Positions 22,863 through 30,756 of a DNA stretch of 44,468 nucleotides are shown in pieces; the stretch's first letter is position 1; the number at the start of each line of letters is the position of its first letter. The notes below the pieces were generated by a model that was given only the letters and a program-made list of their open reading frames with translations, was not told the DNA's origin and made no database searches. Position numbers and translations under genes: made by a program. Origin of the DNA: Jatrophihabitans_A sp035248685. Its GTDB lineage: Bacteria > Actinomycetota > Actinomycetes > Mycobacteriales > Jatrophihabitantaceae. The stretch spans positions 1-44,468 of the forward strand of contig DATFHF010000052.1 of assembly GCA_035248685.1 (NCBI GenBank). Reading direction: 5' to 3'.

Positions 22863-22947
22863 CGGAGGATAGGGGATTCGAACCCCTGAGGGCTTGCACC
22901 CAACACGCTTTCCAAGCGTGCGCACTAGGCCACTATGCGAATCCTCC
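22863..22947 (-). tRNA. tRNA-Ser (anticodon GGA)
   Basis: On the minus strand GGAGGAT at 22941-22947 pairs with ATCCTCC at 22864-22870. The anticodon stem-loop is CACGC-TTGGAAA-GCGTG, giving anticodon GGA for UCC/UCU codons, and the T-arm contains GGTTCGAATCC. A long variable arm and 85 bases fit tRNA-Ser. Confidence 0.95.
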
Positions 22948-22992
22948 GTCGAAGAGGATACGGGTCCGCCGGGGCGACACCGCCCGCCGGGG

Positions 22993-23574
22993 TCAGCCCA
23001 ACTCGCCACCGTGGCGGCGCCGGCGCAGCAGCAGCACGATCCGCTGCTCGGCAAACTCCTGGCTGTGCCAGGCCAGCCAGAAACAGATGACCGCCAGCGG
23101 CAGCTCGGCCAGCAGCGACATGGCGATGGCCTGTGCCAGGCCCCAGCCGGCCGGCGTGGTCAGCACGTCGAACCAGGCATCGGCGGTCAGCAGCGCCCCG
23201 GTGGCGGACGCGGCGATCGGCAACCGGCGCGAGCGGCGCAGCGCGGTGACCGCGGTACAGATCAGCCCGACCAGCAGGATCACGTCATAGCCGGCCCAAG
23301 CCACGTCGAAGTTCCGAGCCAGCTGCCGCTGCGGCAGGGTCAGGCCCGCGATCACGATCCACGGCAACAGCACCACCGCGCACCCGACGAACAGCGGCGC
23401 CGCCCAGCGCACCAGCCGCGCGTTGTCGGTCAGCACCCGGTTGCCGGCCTCGTCGCTGATCGGCACCATCGAGTCGAGCTGGTCGGCCAGCCGCTCGGCG
23501 GCCTGCACCGCCGTCGGCGCATCGTCCTCGCCGGCAGAATGCGCGTCGGTCGGGTGCTCTCCGGAAAAGCTCAT
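22993..23574 (-). CDS. four-segment membrane protein, unknown function
   Basis: The 193-residue product has an acidic soluble N-terminus (about 65 residues) and about four hydrophobic segments (near APLFVGCAVVLLPWIVIAGL, VILLVGLICTAVTAL, ATGALLTADAWFDVL and AIAMSLLAELPLAVICFWLAW). It ends in a basic cytoplasmic tail RRRRHGG. I know no named family for it. ATG at 23574 is chosen for AGGGAG 7 bases upstream. It is divergent from the DUF1206 gene. Confidence 0.75.
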   Translation of the reverse strand: MSFSGEHPTDAHSAGEDDAPTAVQAAERLADQLDSMVPISDEAGNRVLTDNARLVRWAAPLFVGCAVVLLPWIVIAGLTLPQRQLARNFDVAWAGYDVILLVGLICTAVTALRRSRRLPIAASATGALLTADAWFDVLTTPAGWGLAQAIAMSLLAELPLAVICFWLAWHSQEFAEQRIVLLLRRRRHGGELG

Positions 23575-23649
23575 TACGATCTCCCTACCACCAATGCTGA
23601 ACCAGCAGCATGGATACCTGTAGTCTGCGCCGGACATTGGGGGTGCTGA

Positions 23650-24453
23650 TTGACCAGCATGACCGCACGTCGCGCCGGGCGCAGCGAACCGGTAAAGCTG
23701 CTGGGCCGGTTCGGCCTGGCCGCCCGCGGAATCATCTACCTGCTGCTCGGCTGGGTGGCGCTACTGCTGGCGACCGGCAAGCGGCATCCAGAAGCCGACC
23801 AGCGCGGCGCCATGCAGGAGCTGATCCGGCATACCGGCGGGTTCCTGCTGCTGTGGGCGATCGCCATCGGACTCTCCGGCTATGCGCTGTGGCGTTGGTC
23901 GGAGGCCGCGTTCGGCGTGGTCGGCGAGGGACGGGATTGGAAACCCCGGGTGCAGTCGCTGATCCGGGGCATTATCTACGCCTTCTTCGCCGCCAGCGCG
24001 TTCCACCTGCTGGCACACCACAACACCCAGAGCCAGGCCGGGCAGAGCGAGCTGTTCACCGCCAAGGCGATGACGCACCGGGGCGGACGGGTCCTGGTCG
24101 GCATCGTCGGCGCGATCATCATCGTGGTCGGCCTGGCACTGGTGTACGAGGGTGTCACTCGCAAGTTCAAGAAGTACTTCAACCTGGCCGAGATGCCACC
24201 GTTCAGCCGCCGAGTGGTGTGGTTCCTCGGCACCGTCGGCACCACCGCGCGCGGCCTGGTATTCGCGCTGGCCGGCTACTTCGTGCTGCAGGCGGCCTGG
24301 AAGTACCAGCCGCAGAAGGCGCGCGGCCTGGACGGCGCGCTCCAGACGGTGGCTAATTCCAGCACCGGACGCTGGTTGGTCGGCCTGGTCGCCATCGGCC
24401 TGATCTTCTTCGGCCTGTACGGCCTGGCCGAAGCGTTTTGGCGGCGCACATGA
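23650..24453 (+). CDS. DUF1206 membrane protein
   Basis: The 267-residue protein has six hydrophobic segments arranged as three similar two-helix units: FGLAARGIIYLLLGWVAL, SLIRGIIYAFFAASAFH and GTTARGLVFALAGYFVL each open a unit. This threefold RG-containing repeat is the DUF1206 signature. Its function is unknown. TTG at 23650 is preferred because GGGGG lies 6 bases upstream; ATG at 23659 is the alternative. It is coupled by ATGA to a PAP2 phosphatase gene, which hints at a role in membrane lipids or the cell envelope. Confidence 0.85.
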   Translation: MTSMTARRAGRSEPVKLLGRFGLAARGIIYLLLGWVALLLATGKRHPEADQRGAMQELIRHTGGFLLLWAIAIGLSGYALWRWSEAAFGVVGEGRDWKPRVQSLIRGIIYAFFAASAFHLLAHHNTQSQAGQSELFTAKAMTHRGGRVLVGIVGAIIIVVGLALVYEGVTRKFKKYFNLAEMPPFSRRVVWFLGTVGTTARGLVFALAGYFVLQAAWKYQPQKARGLDGALQTVANSSTGRWLVGLVAIGLIFFGLYGLAEAFWRRT

Positions 24454-25175
24454 CCACGGCGAATCGCAGCCGAATGGACGCCGCCGGCGGGTACGGCCGG
24501 ATACTCGGCTGGTTGCTGCTGTGGGCAGTGCTGATCTGGCTGGCGTTCGTCGGACTCGGCTACCTGCTCGGGCACACTCTGCGACACAGCGGCCTGGTTC
24601 ACCAGGACGGTGCCGTCGATCGGTGGTTCGCCAGTCACCGTCATCCGTTCTGGAATCACGTGACCAAGGTGGCCACCTTCGGCGCCGAAACCATCACCGT
24701 GATCTCGCTCGGCCTGGTCGCGTTCGTCCTGCTGCGCTGGGCGATCGGCCGCTGGCGGGAGTCGTTCTTCCTGGCGATCAGCATCATCGGTGAGGTCGTG
24801 ATCTTCGTGTCGACCACCCTGCTGGTCGACCGGCACCGACCGTCGGTGCCGCACATGGACGGGGCGCCGCCGACCTCGAGCTTTCCGTCTGGCCACACCG
24901 CGGCCGCGGTGTCGCTGTACGGGTCGCTGGCGGTCATCGCCTGGCACAGTGCCAAGGCCGGTTGGCTGCGCACGCTGGCGACGGTGGCAGCGGTGGTGCT
25001 GCCGATCGCGGTGGCCACCTCCCGGCTGTATCGCGGGATGCACTACCCGACCGACGTGCTGGCGGGCGCCCTGCTGTCGGTGTGCTGGCTGACGGTGACC
25101 TCCCACCTGCTGTTGCCGGATCCGCCGCCGGCTGGGGCCTCCGTTCGGGTACCGCGCGGGGCGGGTGTGCGATGA
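24450..25175 (+). CDS. PAP2-family phosphatase
   Basis: The 241-residue integral membrane enzyme carries the three PAP2 phosphatase motifs: a C1 region LLVDRHRPSVPHM, C2 with SFPSGHTAA (catalytic-site His), and C3 SRLYRGMHYPTDVLAG (nucleophilic His). It probably removes phosphate from phosphatidic acid or an undecaprenyl/prenyl diphosphate at the membrane. Its start overlaps the DUF1206 stop as ATGA. A second PAP2 enzyme, also 241 residues, closes the cluster at 26175. Confidence 0.9.
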   Translation: MTTANRSRMDAAGGYGRILGWLLLWAVLIWLAFVGLGYLLGHTLRHSGLVHQDGAVDRWFASHRHPFWNHVTKVATFGAETITVISLGLVAFVLLRWAIGRWRESFFLAISIIGEVVIFVSTTLLVDRHRPSVPHMDGAPPTSSFPSGHTAAAVSLYGSLAVIAWHSAKAGWLRTLATVAAVVLPIAVATSRLYRGMHYPTDVLAGALLSVCWLTVTSHLLLPDPPPAGASVRVPRGAGVR

Positions 25176-25191
25176 GCGAGCACCGAGCGTC

Positions 25192-25263
25192 CCGCGAGTG
25201 GGCAGTTGTGGCACGAGTGGGCAGTTGCAACCGCCCACTGGACACACAACTGCCCACTCGCGG
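25192..25263. repeat. nested inverted repeat with four copies of an AGTGGGCAGTTG unit
   Basis: CCGCGAGTGGGCAGTTGTG at 25192-25210 is perfectly mirrored at 25245-25263. Between them lies a second stem, AGTGGGC (25216-25222) with GCCCACT (25233-25239), enclosing the palindrome GTTGCAAC. The 12-mer AGTGGGCAGTTG thus occurs twice forward (25197, 25216) and twice inverted (25228, with one mismatch, and 25248). It fills the gap between the PAP2 and DAG kinase genes. It may be a REP-type or small mobile element, or a processing or termination structure. Confidence 0.85.
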
Positions 25264-25299
25264 TTCGGTGTCGTCCTCGGCAGCTAGGCGGACAAGCCA

Positions 25300-26178
25300 A
25301 TGAGCTGCCAGGTGGCCGTGGTGGTCAATCCGGTCAAGGTCAGCGAGCTGGAGCGGCTGCGGAAGGAGGTCGCCGCGCGCTGTGCCGGCGAGGTCGGCTG
25401 GTGGGAAACCACCGAGGCCGACCCGGGTGGTGGCCAGGCTCGAGCCGCACTGGCCGCCGGGGCCGAACTAGTCGTGGTCTGCGGTGGGGACGGGACCACC
25501 GCCGCCTGCGCGGGCGCCCTGGCCGGCACCGGGGTGCCGATGGCCGTGATCCCGGACGGCACCGGCAACCTGCTGGCCCGCAACCTCGGCATCCCGCGGG
25601 AAATGACCGCGTCGCTGGACGTCGCCTTCGGCGAACACCAGCGGCAGATCGATGTGCTGGACACCGGCGAGTTGCGCTACCTGGTGATGGCCGGGCTGGG
25701 CTTCGACGCGGCATTGATCCGGGACACCGACGAGCAGCTGAAGGGTCGGATCGGTTGGCCGGCCTATCTCGGCGGCCTGGTACGGGCGATCCGGGGCCGC
25801 CGCCGGACCAGCTACCAGATCGAGCTGGACGACCAGCCGGCCATCCGGCAACGGGCGATCGGTGTGCTGGTCGCCAACGTCGGGCAGTTACAGGGCGGTA
25901 TCACCCTGCTGCCCGATGCCCGACCGGACGACGGCCTGCTGGACGTGATCGCGCTCGCGCCGCACACCGCCCTGGATTGGCCGGTGCTGATCGCGCGGAT
26001 CCTCGGCAAGCGGCCGGATTCCGGTAGGCAGGCCAACACCTGGCGTGCCGGCCGGGTACGGGTGACGGCGGAGCACCCGATGCCGACCGAGTTCGACGGC
26101 GATTTCATCGGTGAACGCGACGAACTCGCCGTCGAGGTGCTGGCCGGCGCGCTGTTGCTGCGGTGCCCGCCGTCATGA
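25300..26178 (+). CDS. diacylglycerol/lipid kinase (DAGK catalytic family)
   Basis: The 292-residue protein starts with VAVVVNPVK and has the nucleotide motif VVCGGDGTTAACAGAL and the substrate loop VIPDGTGNLLARNLGIP, then GLGFDAALIRDTDEQLKGRIGWPAYL. These define the DAGK/YegS/sphingosine-kinase fold. It should phosphorylate a lipid alcohol at the membrane face, the reverse of what the flanking PAP2 phosphatases do. ATG at 25300 follows the inverted repeat. Its stop overlaps the next PAP2 gene as ATGA. Confidence 0.93.
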   Translation: MSCQVAVVVNPVKVSELERLRKEVAARCAGEVGWWETTEADPGGGQARAALAAGAELVVVCGGDGTTAACAGALAGTGVPMAVIPDGTGNLLARNLGIPREMTASLDVAFGEHQRQIDVLDTGELRYLVMAGLGFDAALIRDTDEQLKGRIGWPAYLGGLVRAIRGRRRTSYQIELDDQPAIRQRAIGVLVANVGQLQGGITLLPDARPDDGLLDVIALAPHTALDWPVLIARILGKRPDSGRQANTWRAGRVRVTAEHPMPTEFDGDFIGERDELAVEVLAGALLLRCPPS

Positions 26179-26900
26179 CCGAGTCACGGCGGGCCCGTGG
26201 CCGACGAATATTCGAGGTCCGAGCGGTAGTCGCCTTTGTGGCAGCCGTGCTGTTCGCCGTGCTGGCGGTGCTGGTGCGTGGCTCGTTCGCCCCGATCATC
26301 CGGCTGGACCGCCGAACCAGCGCGCGCCTGCACGGTTACGCGCTATCGCACTCGGGCTTCACCTCGATAATGCGCGCGGTCAGCAATGCCGGCACCACAC
26401 TGGTGTGGACGATAGTGATGCTGCTGGTCGTCTGCTGGCTGCTGTATCGGCGACTGTTTCGGCTGGCGATCTTCGTAGTCGTCACCGACGCCGGCAGCCT
26501 GCTGCTGAACAACCTGATCAAGCTGGCCGTCGGACGAGCCCGGCCGCACCTGTCGGATCCGGTAGCGCTGGCCGCCGGCAAGTCGTTCCCGAGCGGGCAC
26601 AGCCAGGCGGCCATCGTCGGCTTTGCCATCCTGCTGGCGGTGTTCCTGCCGGCGGTGGCGCGCGGTTGGCGGCCGGTGCTGATCGTGGTGGCCGCGTTCC
26701 TGGTGCTGCTCATCGGCTTCTCTCGGATCGCGCTCGGCGTGCACTACTTATCCGATGTGGTAGGCGCATTCTTGATCGGCACGGTGTGGTTCATCGGCAT
26801 GGCATCGGCCTTCGGCGCCTGGCGACAGGCCACCGGCCAACCGGCGCCATCGGTCACCGAGGGTTTGGAGCCGGAACACGGCGACCGGCTGACGCCCTGA
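26175..26900 (+). CDS. PAP2-family phosphatase (second)
   Basis: The 241-residue membrane protein has PAP2 motifs: C1 KLAVGRARPHL (K-x6-RP-like), C2 SFPSGHSQAA and C3 SRIALGVHYLSDVVGAF. Hydrophobic segments fill most of the chain. ATG at 26175 overlaps the kinase stop (ATGA), so the two are translated together, which supports a phosphorylation/dephosphorylation cycle on one lipid. It ends about 60 bases before the SRP RNA. Confidence 0.9.
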   Translation: MTESRRARGRRIFEVRAVVAFVAAVLFAVLAVLVRGSFAPIIRLDRRTSARLHGYALSHSGFTSIMRAVSNAGTTLVWTIVMLLVVCWLLYRRLFRLAIFVVVTDAGSLLLNNLIKLAVGRARPHLSDPVALAAGKSFPSGHSQAAIVGFAILLAVFLPAVARGWRPVLIVVAAFLVLLIGFSRIALGVHYLSDVVGAFLIGTVWFIGMASAFGAWRQATGQPAPSVTEGLEPEHGDRLTP

Positions 26901-26959
26901 TTCAGCTGGGGGACGGACGGGCCCGCGGCGCGTCTGGTGCGGGCAACTACACTGGCTGG

Positions 26960-27053
26960 CAGACCCCTCGCGTGGCGCTCACCTTGTGAACCTCCCCAGG
27001 GCCGGAAGGCAGCAAGGATAAGCAAGCTCTGGCGGGTACGCGGGGGGTCCTCT
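26960..27053 (+). ncRNA. ffs: signal recognition particle RNA, small bacterial type
   Basis: The strongly conserved SRP core GTGAACCTCCCCAGG, GCCGGAAGGCAGCAAGG spans about 26986-27016, with the GGAA tetraloop that binds Ffh. The 5' arm AGACCCCTCGCGT (26961-26973) pairs with ACGCGGGGGGTCCT (27038-27051). TACACT at 26948-26953 is a likely -10 with transcription starting near 26960. ffs next to dnaX, ebfC and recR is a common bacterial order. Confidence 0.92.
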
Positions 27054-27066
27054 GCTGCCCGAGGTG

Positions 27067-27399
27067 TCAGCGGAAGGCGGCGGCCAGTCGCTGACGCACC
27101 AGCCGGGTCAGCTCGGTCCGGGCAATCTCGCGCTCAGCCACCGGGTCGTTGACATCGGTGCGGGGACGGATGTCCGGCTGGGCTGCGATCGCCGCCGCCA
27201 GCTCCGTCCCGTCCAACCGGGCGAGAATGTCGTCCGAGCGGGCGCTGAGCCGGTCGAGCCGGCCGTACGGTCGGCCGCTGAGCAACTGGCTGATCCAACT
27301 GCGGCTGGCACAGCAGGGCAGCAGTTCGGCGGCCGCGTCGGCGAGTGGAGCGCGGTCGAACTCCGAGATGGGGATTGGGCTGGAGTCGGCAGGGCGCAT
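27067..27399 (-). pseudogene. internally deleted OHCU decarboxylase-like gene
   Basis: The 110-residue frame starts like 2-oxo-4-hydroxy-4-carboxy-5-ureidoimidazoline decarboxylase (PISEFDRAPLADAAAELLPCCASRSW, then GRPYGRLDRL) and ends like it (NDPVAEREIARTELTRLVRQRL). Family members are about 165 residues. Here roughly 50-60 residues of the middle are missing between QPDI and RTDVNDP. The usual HPRIG catalytic histidine block reads QPDI, so the His is also lost. The reading frame is open, so the deletion was in frame, but the product lacks the catalytic core of this urate-degradation enzyme. No other urate gene is in view. It could be a relic or a protein with a new role. Confidence 0.6.
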
Positions 27400-27523
27400 C
27401 GCGCGACGGCTCCTTCCCAGCCGGTCGGTCGTGAGATAGCTGACAACCTAGCGCGCCGACCTGGTTTCTCCCAGCAGGGAAATCCGCTGTCGCCGGGCTG
27501 GGCGGGTTGTCCTGGGCTAGCGA

Positions 27524-27529
27524 TAGGGT
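27524..27529 (+). promoter_or_regulatory. candidate -10 box of dnaX
   Basis: TAGGGT is 6 bases before the GTG at 27536, consistent with a leaderless transcript. TAGCGA lies just upstream as an alternative. Confidence 0.4.
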
Positions 27530-27535
27530 GAGCGG

Positions 27536-29371
27536 GTGGCATTGGCGCTCTATCGAAAGTACCGGTCGGCGACCTTTACCGAAGTGATCGGCCAAGAGCA
27601 TGTGACCGCTCCGCTGATGCAGGCGCTCCAGGCCGGCCGGATCAATCATGCGTACTTGTTCTCCGGGCCACGCGGCTGCGGCAAAACCTCCAGCGCTCGG
27701 ATCCTGGCCCGGTCGCTGAACTGCGCGCAGGGTCCGACGCCGACCCCGTGCGGGGTGTGCGACTCGTGCGTCGATCTGGCCCCGAACGGTCCGGGCTCGA
27801 TCGACGTGATCGAGATCGACGCGGCCAGCCACGGTGGGGTGGACGACGCCCGAGACCTGCGCGAACGGGCCTACTACGCCCCGGTGCGGGACCGGTACAA
27901 GGTCTACATCATCGACGAGGCCCACATGGTCACCACCCAGGGCTTCAACGCACTGCTGAAACTGGTCGAGGAACCCCCGGAGTTCTTGATCTTCATCTTC
28001 GCCACCACCGAGCCGGACAAGGTGCTGCAGACGATCCGGTCGCGCACCCACCACTACCCGTTCCGGCTGATCCCGCCGTCGGCGCTGCGTGCCCATCTGG
28101 AGCGGATCTGCCAGGCGGAGAACGCGATTGTCGAACCGACGGTGTTCCCGCTGGTGGTGCGAGCCGGTGCCGGTTCGGCGCGTGACTCGTTGTCGGTGAT
28201 GGACCAGTTGCTGGCCGGCGCCGGTCCGGAAGGGGTGACCTATACCCGCGCGGTCGGGCTGCTCGGCGTCACCGATTCGACCCTGCTGGACGACCTGACC
28301 GACTCGTTGGCGGCCGGGGACGCGGCCGGGGTGTATGCCACCATCGAACGTGTGGTCGAGGCCGGTCACGATCCGCGCCGGTTCGCCGCGGACCTGCTGG
28401 ACCGGTTCCGGGACCTGATCGTGCTCGACGTGGTGCCGGATGCGGTGGACAACGGCATGATCGACTACGCCGGTGACCAGGCCGAGCGGATGGCCGACCA
28501 GTCCCGCCGGATCGGGCTGGCCACCCTGGTCCGCTATGCCGACATCACGCACACCACGCTCACCGACATGCGGGGCACCACCTCGCCCCGGCTGATGTTG
28601 GAGTTGCTATCGGCCCGGATGCTGCTGCCCGATGCCGCCTCGGACGCCACCGCGGTACTTCAGCGCATCGAGCGACTCGAGCGGCGACAGGGGATGGCCG
28701 GTGGTGGCTCGGCTGCCGTTTCGCCGCCCGTTCTGGCTGCGGCTGAACCGACCACGGCGGTGTCGCACAAGGCTGTGCCACCCAAGGCTGAGGCGCCGAA
28801 GGCTGAGCCGGCCAAGGCTGAGCCGGCCAAGGCCGAGCCAAAGCCGACCGAGCCAGCGCCGGCCGCCGTACCTTCAGCATCGACCCTAACTTCAGCGTCG
28901 GCTGCCGTCTCCGACTCGGCCGGCCTGCGCCGGCTCTGGCCGGATGTGCTCGACCAGGTCCGCTCCCGCAGCCGCCGGACCAAGGCGCTGCTGGACAACG
29001 TCTCGGTCGCGGCGGTCGACGGGACGGTGATCAAGCTGGCCGCCACCTCGCCGCCGATCGCCAAGATGATCAGCGACCCCAGCAACCTGTCCGTCCTTCA
29101 GGATTCGCTGGCGGCGGTGATCGGTGACGGTTGGCAGATCGAGGTCGATGTGGATCAGGGACCGGCCGGCCTGGCGCCGGCCGCCGCGGTGCCCCCGACC
29201 AACGGCCGGTCTACCCCGCCGCCGCCGCCCCCGCCGCCAGCCGACGACGACGGAGTGGACGAGGACGGCGATGAAGTCAGCGGGTTGGCCAGCATCGGCG
29301 GCGATCCGGAGGCGGTAGCCATCGCGCTGCTCCAGAACAGCCTCGGCGCCCGTCCGATCGAGCGCTCCTGA
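27536..29371 (+). CDS. dnaX: DNA polymerase III subunit gamma/tau
   Basis: The 611-residue clamp-loader ATPase has ALYRKYRSATFTEVIGQEHV at the start and Walker A FSGPRGCGKTSSAR. A zinc module follows (CAQGPTPTPCGVCDSC), then Walker B YIIDEAHMV, LLKLVEEPPE, FATTEPDKVLQTI and sensor II further on. Residues about 400-455 are a Lys-Pro-Ala-Glu linker with repeated AKAEP units, followed by a C-terminal domain of the tau type and a Pro-rich tail. It loads the sliding clamp and couples polymerases at the fork. The start is GTG. No A-rich slippery site is seen, so only the long form is expected. Confidence 0.96.
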   Translation: MALALYRKYRSATFTEVIGQEHVTAPLMQALQAGRINHAYLFSGPRGCGKTSSARILARSLNCAQGPTPTPCGVCDSCVDLAPNGPGSIDVIEIDAASHGGVDDARDLRERAYYAPVRDRYKVYIIDEAHMVTTQGFNALLKLVEEPPEFLIFIFATTEPDKVLQTIRSRTHHYPFRLIPPSALRAHLERICQAENAIVEPTVFPLVVRAGAGSARDSLSVMDQLLAGAGPEGVTYTRAVGLLGVTDSTLLDDLTDSLAAGDAAGVYATIERVVEAGHDPRRFAADLLDRFRDLIVLDVVPDAVDNGMIDYAGDQAERMADQSRRIGLATLVRYADITHTTLTDMRGTTSPRLMLELLSARMLLPDAASDATAVLQRIERLERRQGMAGGGSAAVSPPVLAAAEPTTAVSHKAVPPKAEAPKAEPAKAEPAKAEPKPTEPAPAAVPSASTLTSASAAVSDSAGLRRLWPDVLDQVRSRSRRTKALLDNVSVAAVDGTVIKLAATSPPIAKMISDPSNLSVLQDSLAAVIGDGWQIEVDVDQGPAGLAPAAAVPPTNGRSTPPPPPPPPADDDGVDEDGDEVSGLASIGGDPEAVAIALLQNSLGARPIERS

Positions 29372-29373
29372 AG

Positions 29374-30297
29374 CTAGCGGTGCCCGAGCCAGGCCAGGAT
29401 GCCGGCGGCGACCGCTTCGGCGATCCGCTGGCGCCCGGCCGCGCTGGTTTGTAGCGCCGCATCGCCGGCATTGCGCATATTGCCGATCTCCAGGAAGGTG
29501 GCCGGCACGGTGGCCAGGTTCAGCCCGGCCAGGTCGTCCCGCGGAAAGTAGCCGTTGTTGCCGAGGTAACTGGACACGGTCAGCCCCGAGCCCTGAAGCA
29601 GCGCGTCGTGCAGGGCGACGGTCAGCCGATGCGAGGACGCGGCCACCGCCGGGCCGGCCGGTTGGCGGCTGTCCTCGCAGACGTGAAAGCCATGTCCGGA
29701 CGACGAGGCACCGTCGGCGTGGATCGAGACCACCGCGGTAATCCCGGCCTGGTTGCCGATCCGGGCCCGCTCGTCCACGCACGGCCCCACCCCGGTGTCC
29801 GACGGTCGGGTCATGATCACCCGCACCCCGTGCGCCCGGAGCAGCGCGCTGACCCGAAGCGAGACGTCCCAGTTGAAGGCGTGCTCCGGGTAGCCGGCGT
29901 TCGTCTCGGTGCCGGTGGTGTCGCAGGCCTTGTACTGCCCGAAACCAGCCGGCACCAGCCGGCTGATCGCGGCCGGGTCAGCGGCATTGCCCCCGTTGTG
30001 GCCGGGGTTGAGCACGATCGTGTCGCCGGTGAGCGGCCGCAGCGGTGTGGACGGTTGGCTGACCGGTTCCGACGACACCCCGCTGGACGGGCTATGTGTC
30101 GGCAGCTGGCTGGGTGTCGGCGGCCGGCTGGTGCCGACCGGCCCCCTCGGCATCGAATCCTCGGTGCTCGCCGCCGCGCTGGGGCTGCGACTGGTCGGCG
30201 AAACCGGGCTGATCCGGGCTGAATCCGGCGCCGAGCGGGTCGTACAGCCGGCCGCCAACAGCGCCAGCATCGAACAGACGCCGATCAGCAGCCGCAT
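29374..30297 (-). CDS. N-acetylmuramoyl-L-alanine amidase, lipoprotein
   Basis: The 307-residue precursor has a lipoprotein signal with LLAAGC (Cys18), then a Ser/Thr/Pro-rich linker to about residue 90. The Amidase_3 catalytic domain carries the zinc ligands: His in VLNPGHNGG, Glu in YPEHAFN and His in VSIHADG. The catalytic Glu lies in TFLEIGNMRN. It cuts the amide between muramic acid and the stem peptide of peptidoglycan outside the membrane. It resembles mycobacterial Rv3717 (Ami1), which also lies beside ebfC-recR. It is convergent with dnaX, 2 bases apart. Confidence 0.92.
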   Translation of the reverse strand: MRLLIGVCSMLALLAAGCTTRSAPDSARISPVSPTSRSPSAAASTEDSMPRGPVGTSRPPTPSQLPTHSPSSGVSSEPVSQPSTPLRPLTGDTIVLNPGHNGGNAADPAAISRLVPAGFGQYKACDTTGTETNAGYPEHAFNWDVSLRVSALLRAHGVRVIMTRPSDTGVGPCVDERARIGNQAGITAVVSIHADGASSSGHGFHVCEDSRQPAGPAVAASSHRLTVALHDALLQGSGLTVSSYLGNNGYFPRDDLAGLNLATVPATFLEIGNMRNAGDAALQTSAAGRQRIAEAVAAGILAWLGHR

Positions 30298-30395
30298 GCG
30301 GCCAAGCCTGCCAGATTTTGCGGTTACGCTGACTGATGCTCAGTCGGGAGCGTCCCGGCCGGCGTTCCATGCCCTGAGACAGCGGGGGAGTATCA

Positions 30396-30737
30396 GTGCG
30401 ACCAGGCGGCCAGCCCAACATGCAGCAGCTCATGAAGCAGGCGCAGAAGATGCAGCAGCAACTTGCCGAGGCGCAGGCCGAGCTTGCCGATGCCGTGGTC
30501 GAGGGTTCGGCCGGTGGCGGCCTGGTGCGGGCCACCGTCACCGGCAGCGGCGAGCTGCTGTCGGTGACCATCGACCCGTCGGTGATCGATCCGCAGGATG
30601 CCGAGACCCTGCAGGACCTGATCGTCGCGGCGGTGCACGACGCCACCCGCCAGGCCGGCGAGCTAGCCTCGGCGAAGATGGCTCCATTAACCGGGGGACT
30701 GGGCTCGCTAGGTGGCCTGGGCATCCCTGGCCTGTGA
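30396..30737 (+). CDS. ebfC: YbaB/EbfC nucleoid-associated protein
   Basis: The 113-residue protein has the family core NMQQLMKQAQKMQQQLAEAQAEL, then VVEGSAGGGLVRATVTGSGELLSVTIDPSVID and AAVHDATRQA, with a Gly/Leu-rich tail. It forms DNA-binding dimers. Start GTG at 30396 has GGGGGAG 5 bases upstream. It precedes recR, the usual pairing, and is divergent from the amidase gene. Confidence 0.94.
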   Translation: MRPGGQPNMQQLMKQAQKMQQQLAEAQAELADAVVEGSAGGGLVRATVTGSGELLSVTIDPSVIDPQDAETLQDLIVAAVHDATRQAGELASAKMAPLTGGLGSLGGLGIPGL

Positions 30738-30756
30738 CACCGGTGAGCTGCCGATG

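Noticed and set aside
21414..22947. Attachment sites of an island around the toxin-antitoxin pair at tRNA-Ser
   Set aside because: I found no second copy of the tRNA 3' end and no integrase, so an island boundary cannot be claimed.
22859..23649. Plus-strand frames of 143 and 251 residues across the tRNA-Ser and membrane protein gene
   Set aside because: They run through the tRNA and antisense to the four-segment membrane protein and are Arg/Gln/His-rich shadow frames.
27134..28552. 472-residue minus-strand frame
   Set aside because: It is antisense to dnaX and low-complexity in Arg/Gly/Val, with no recognisable domain.
28740..28860. Programmed frameshift site in dnaX to make a gamma form
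   Set aside because: No A-rich slippery heptamer followed by a hairpin is present. The region is an AKAEP-repeat linker.
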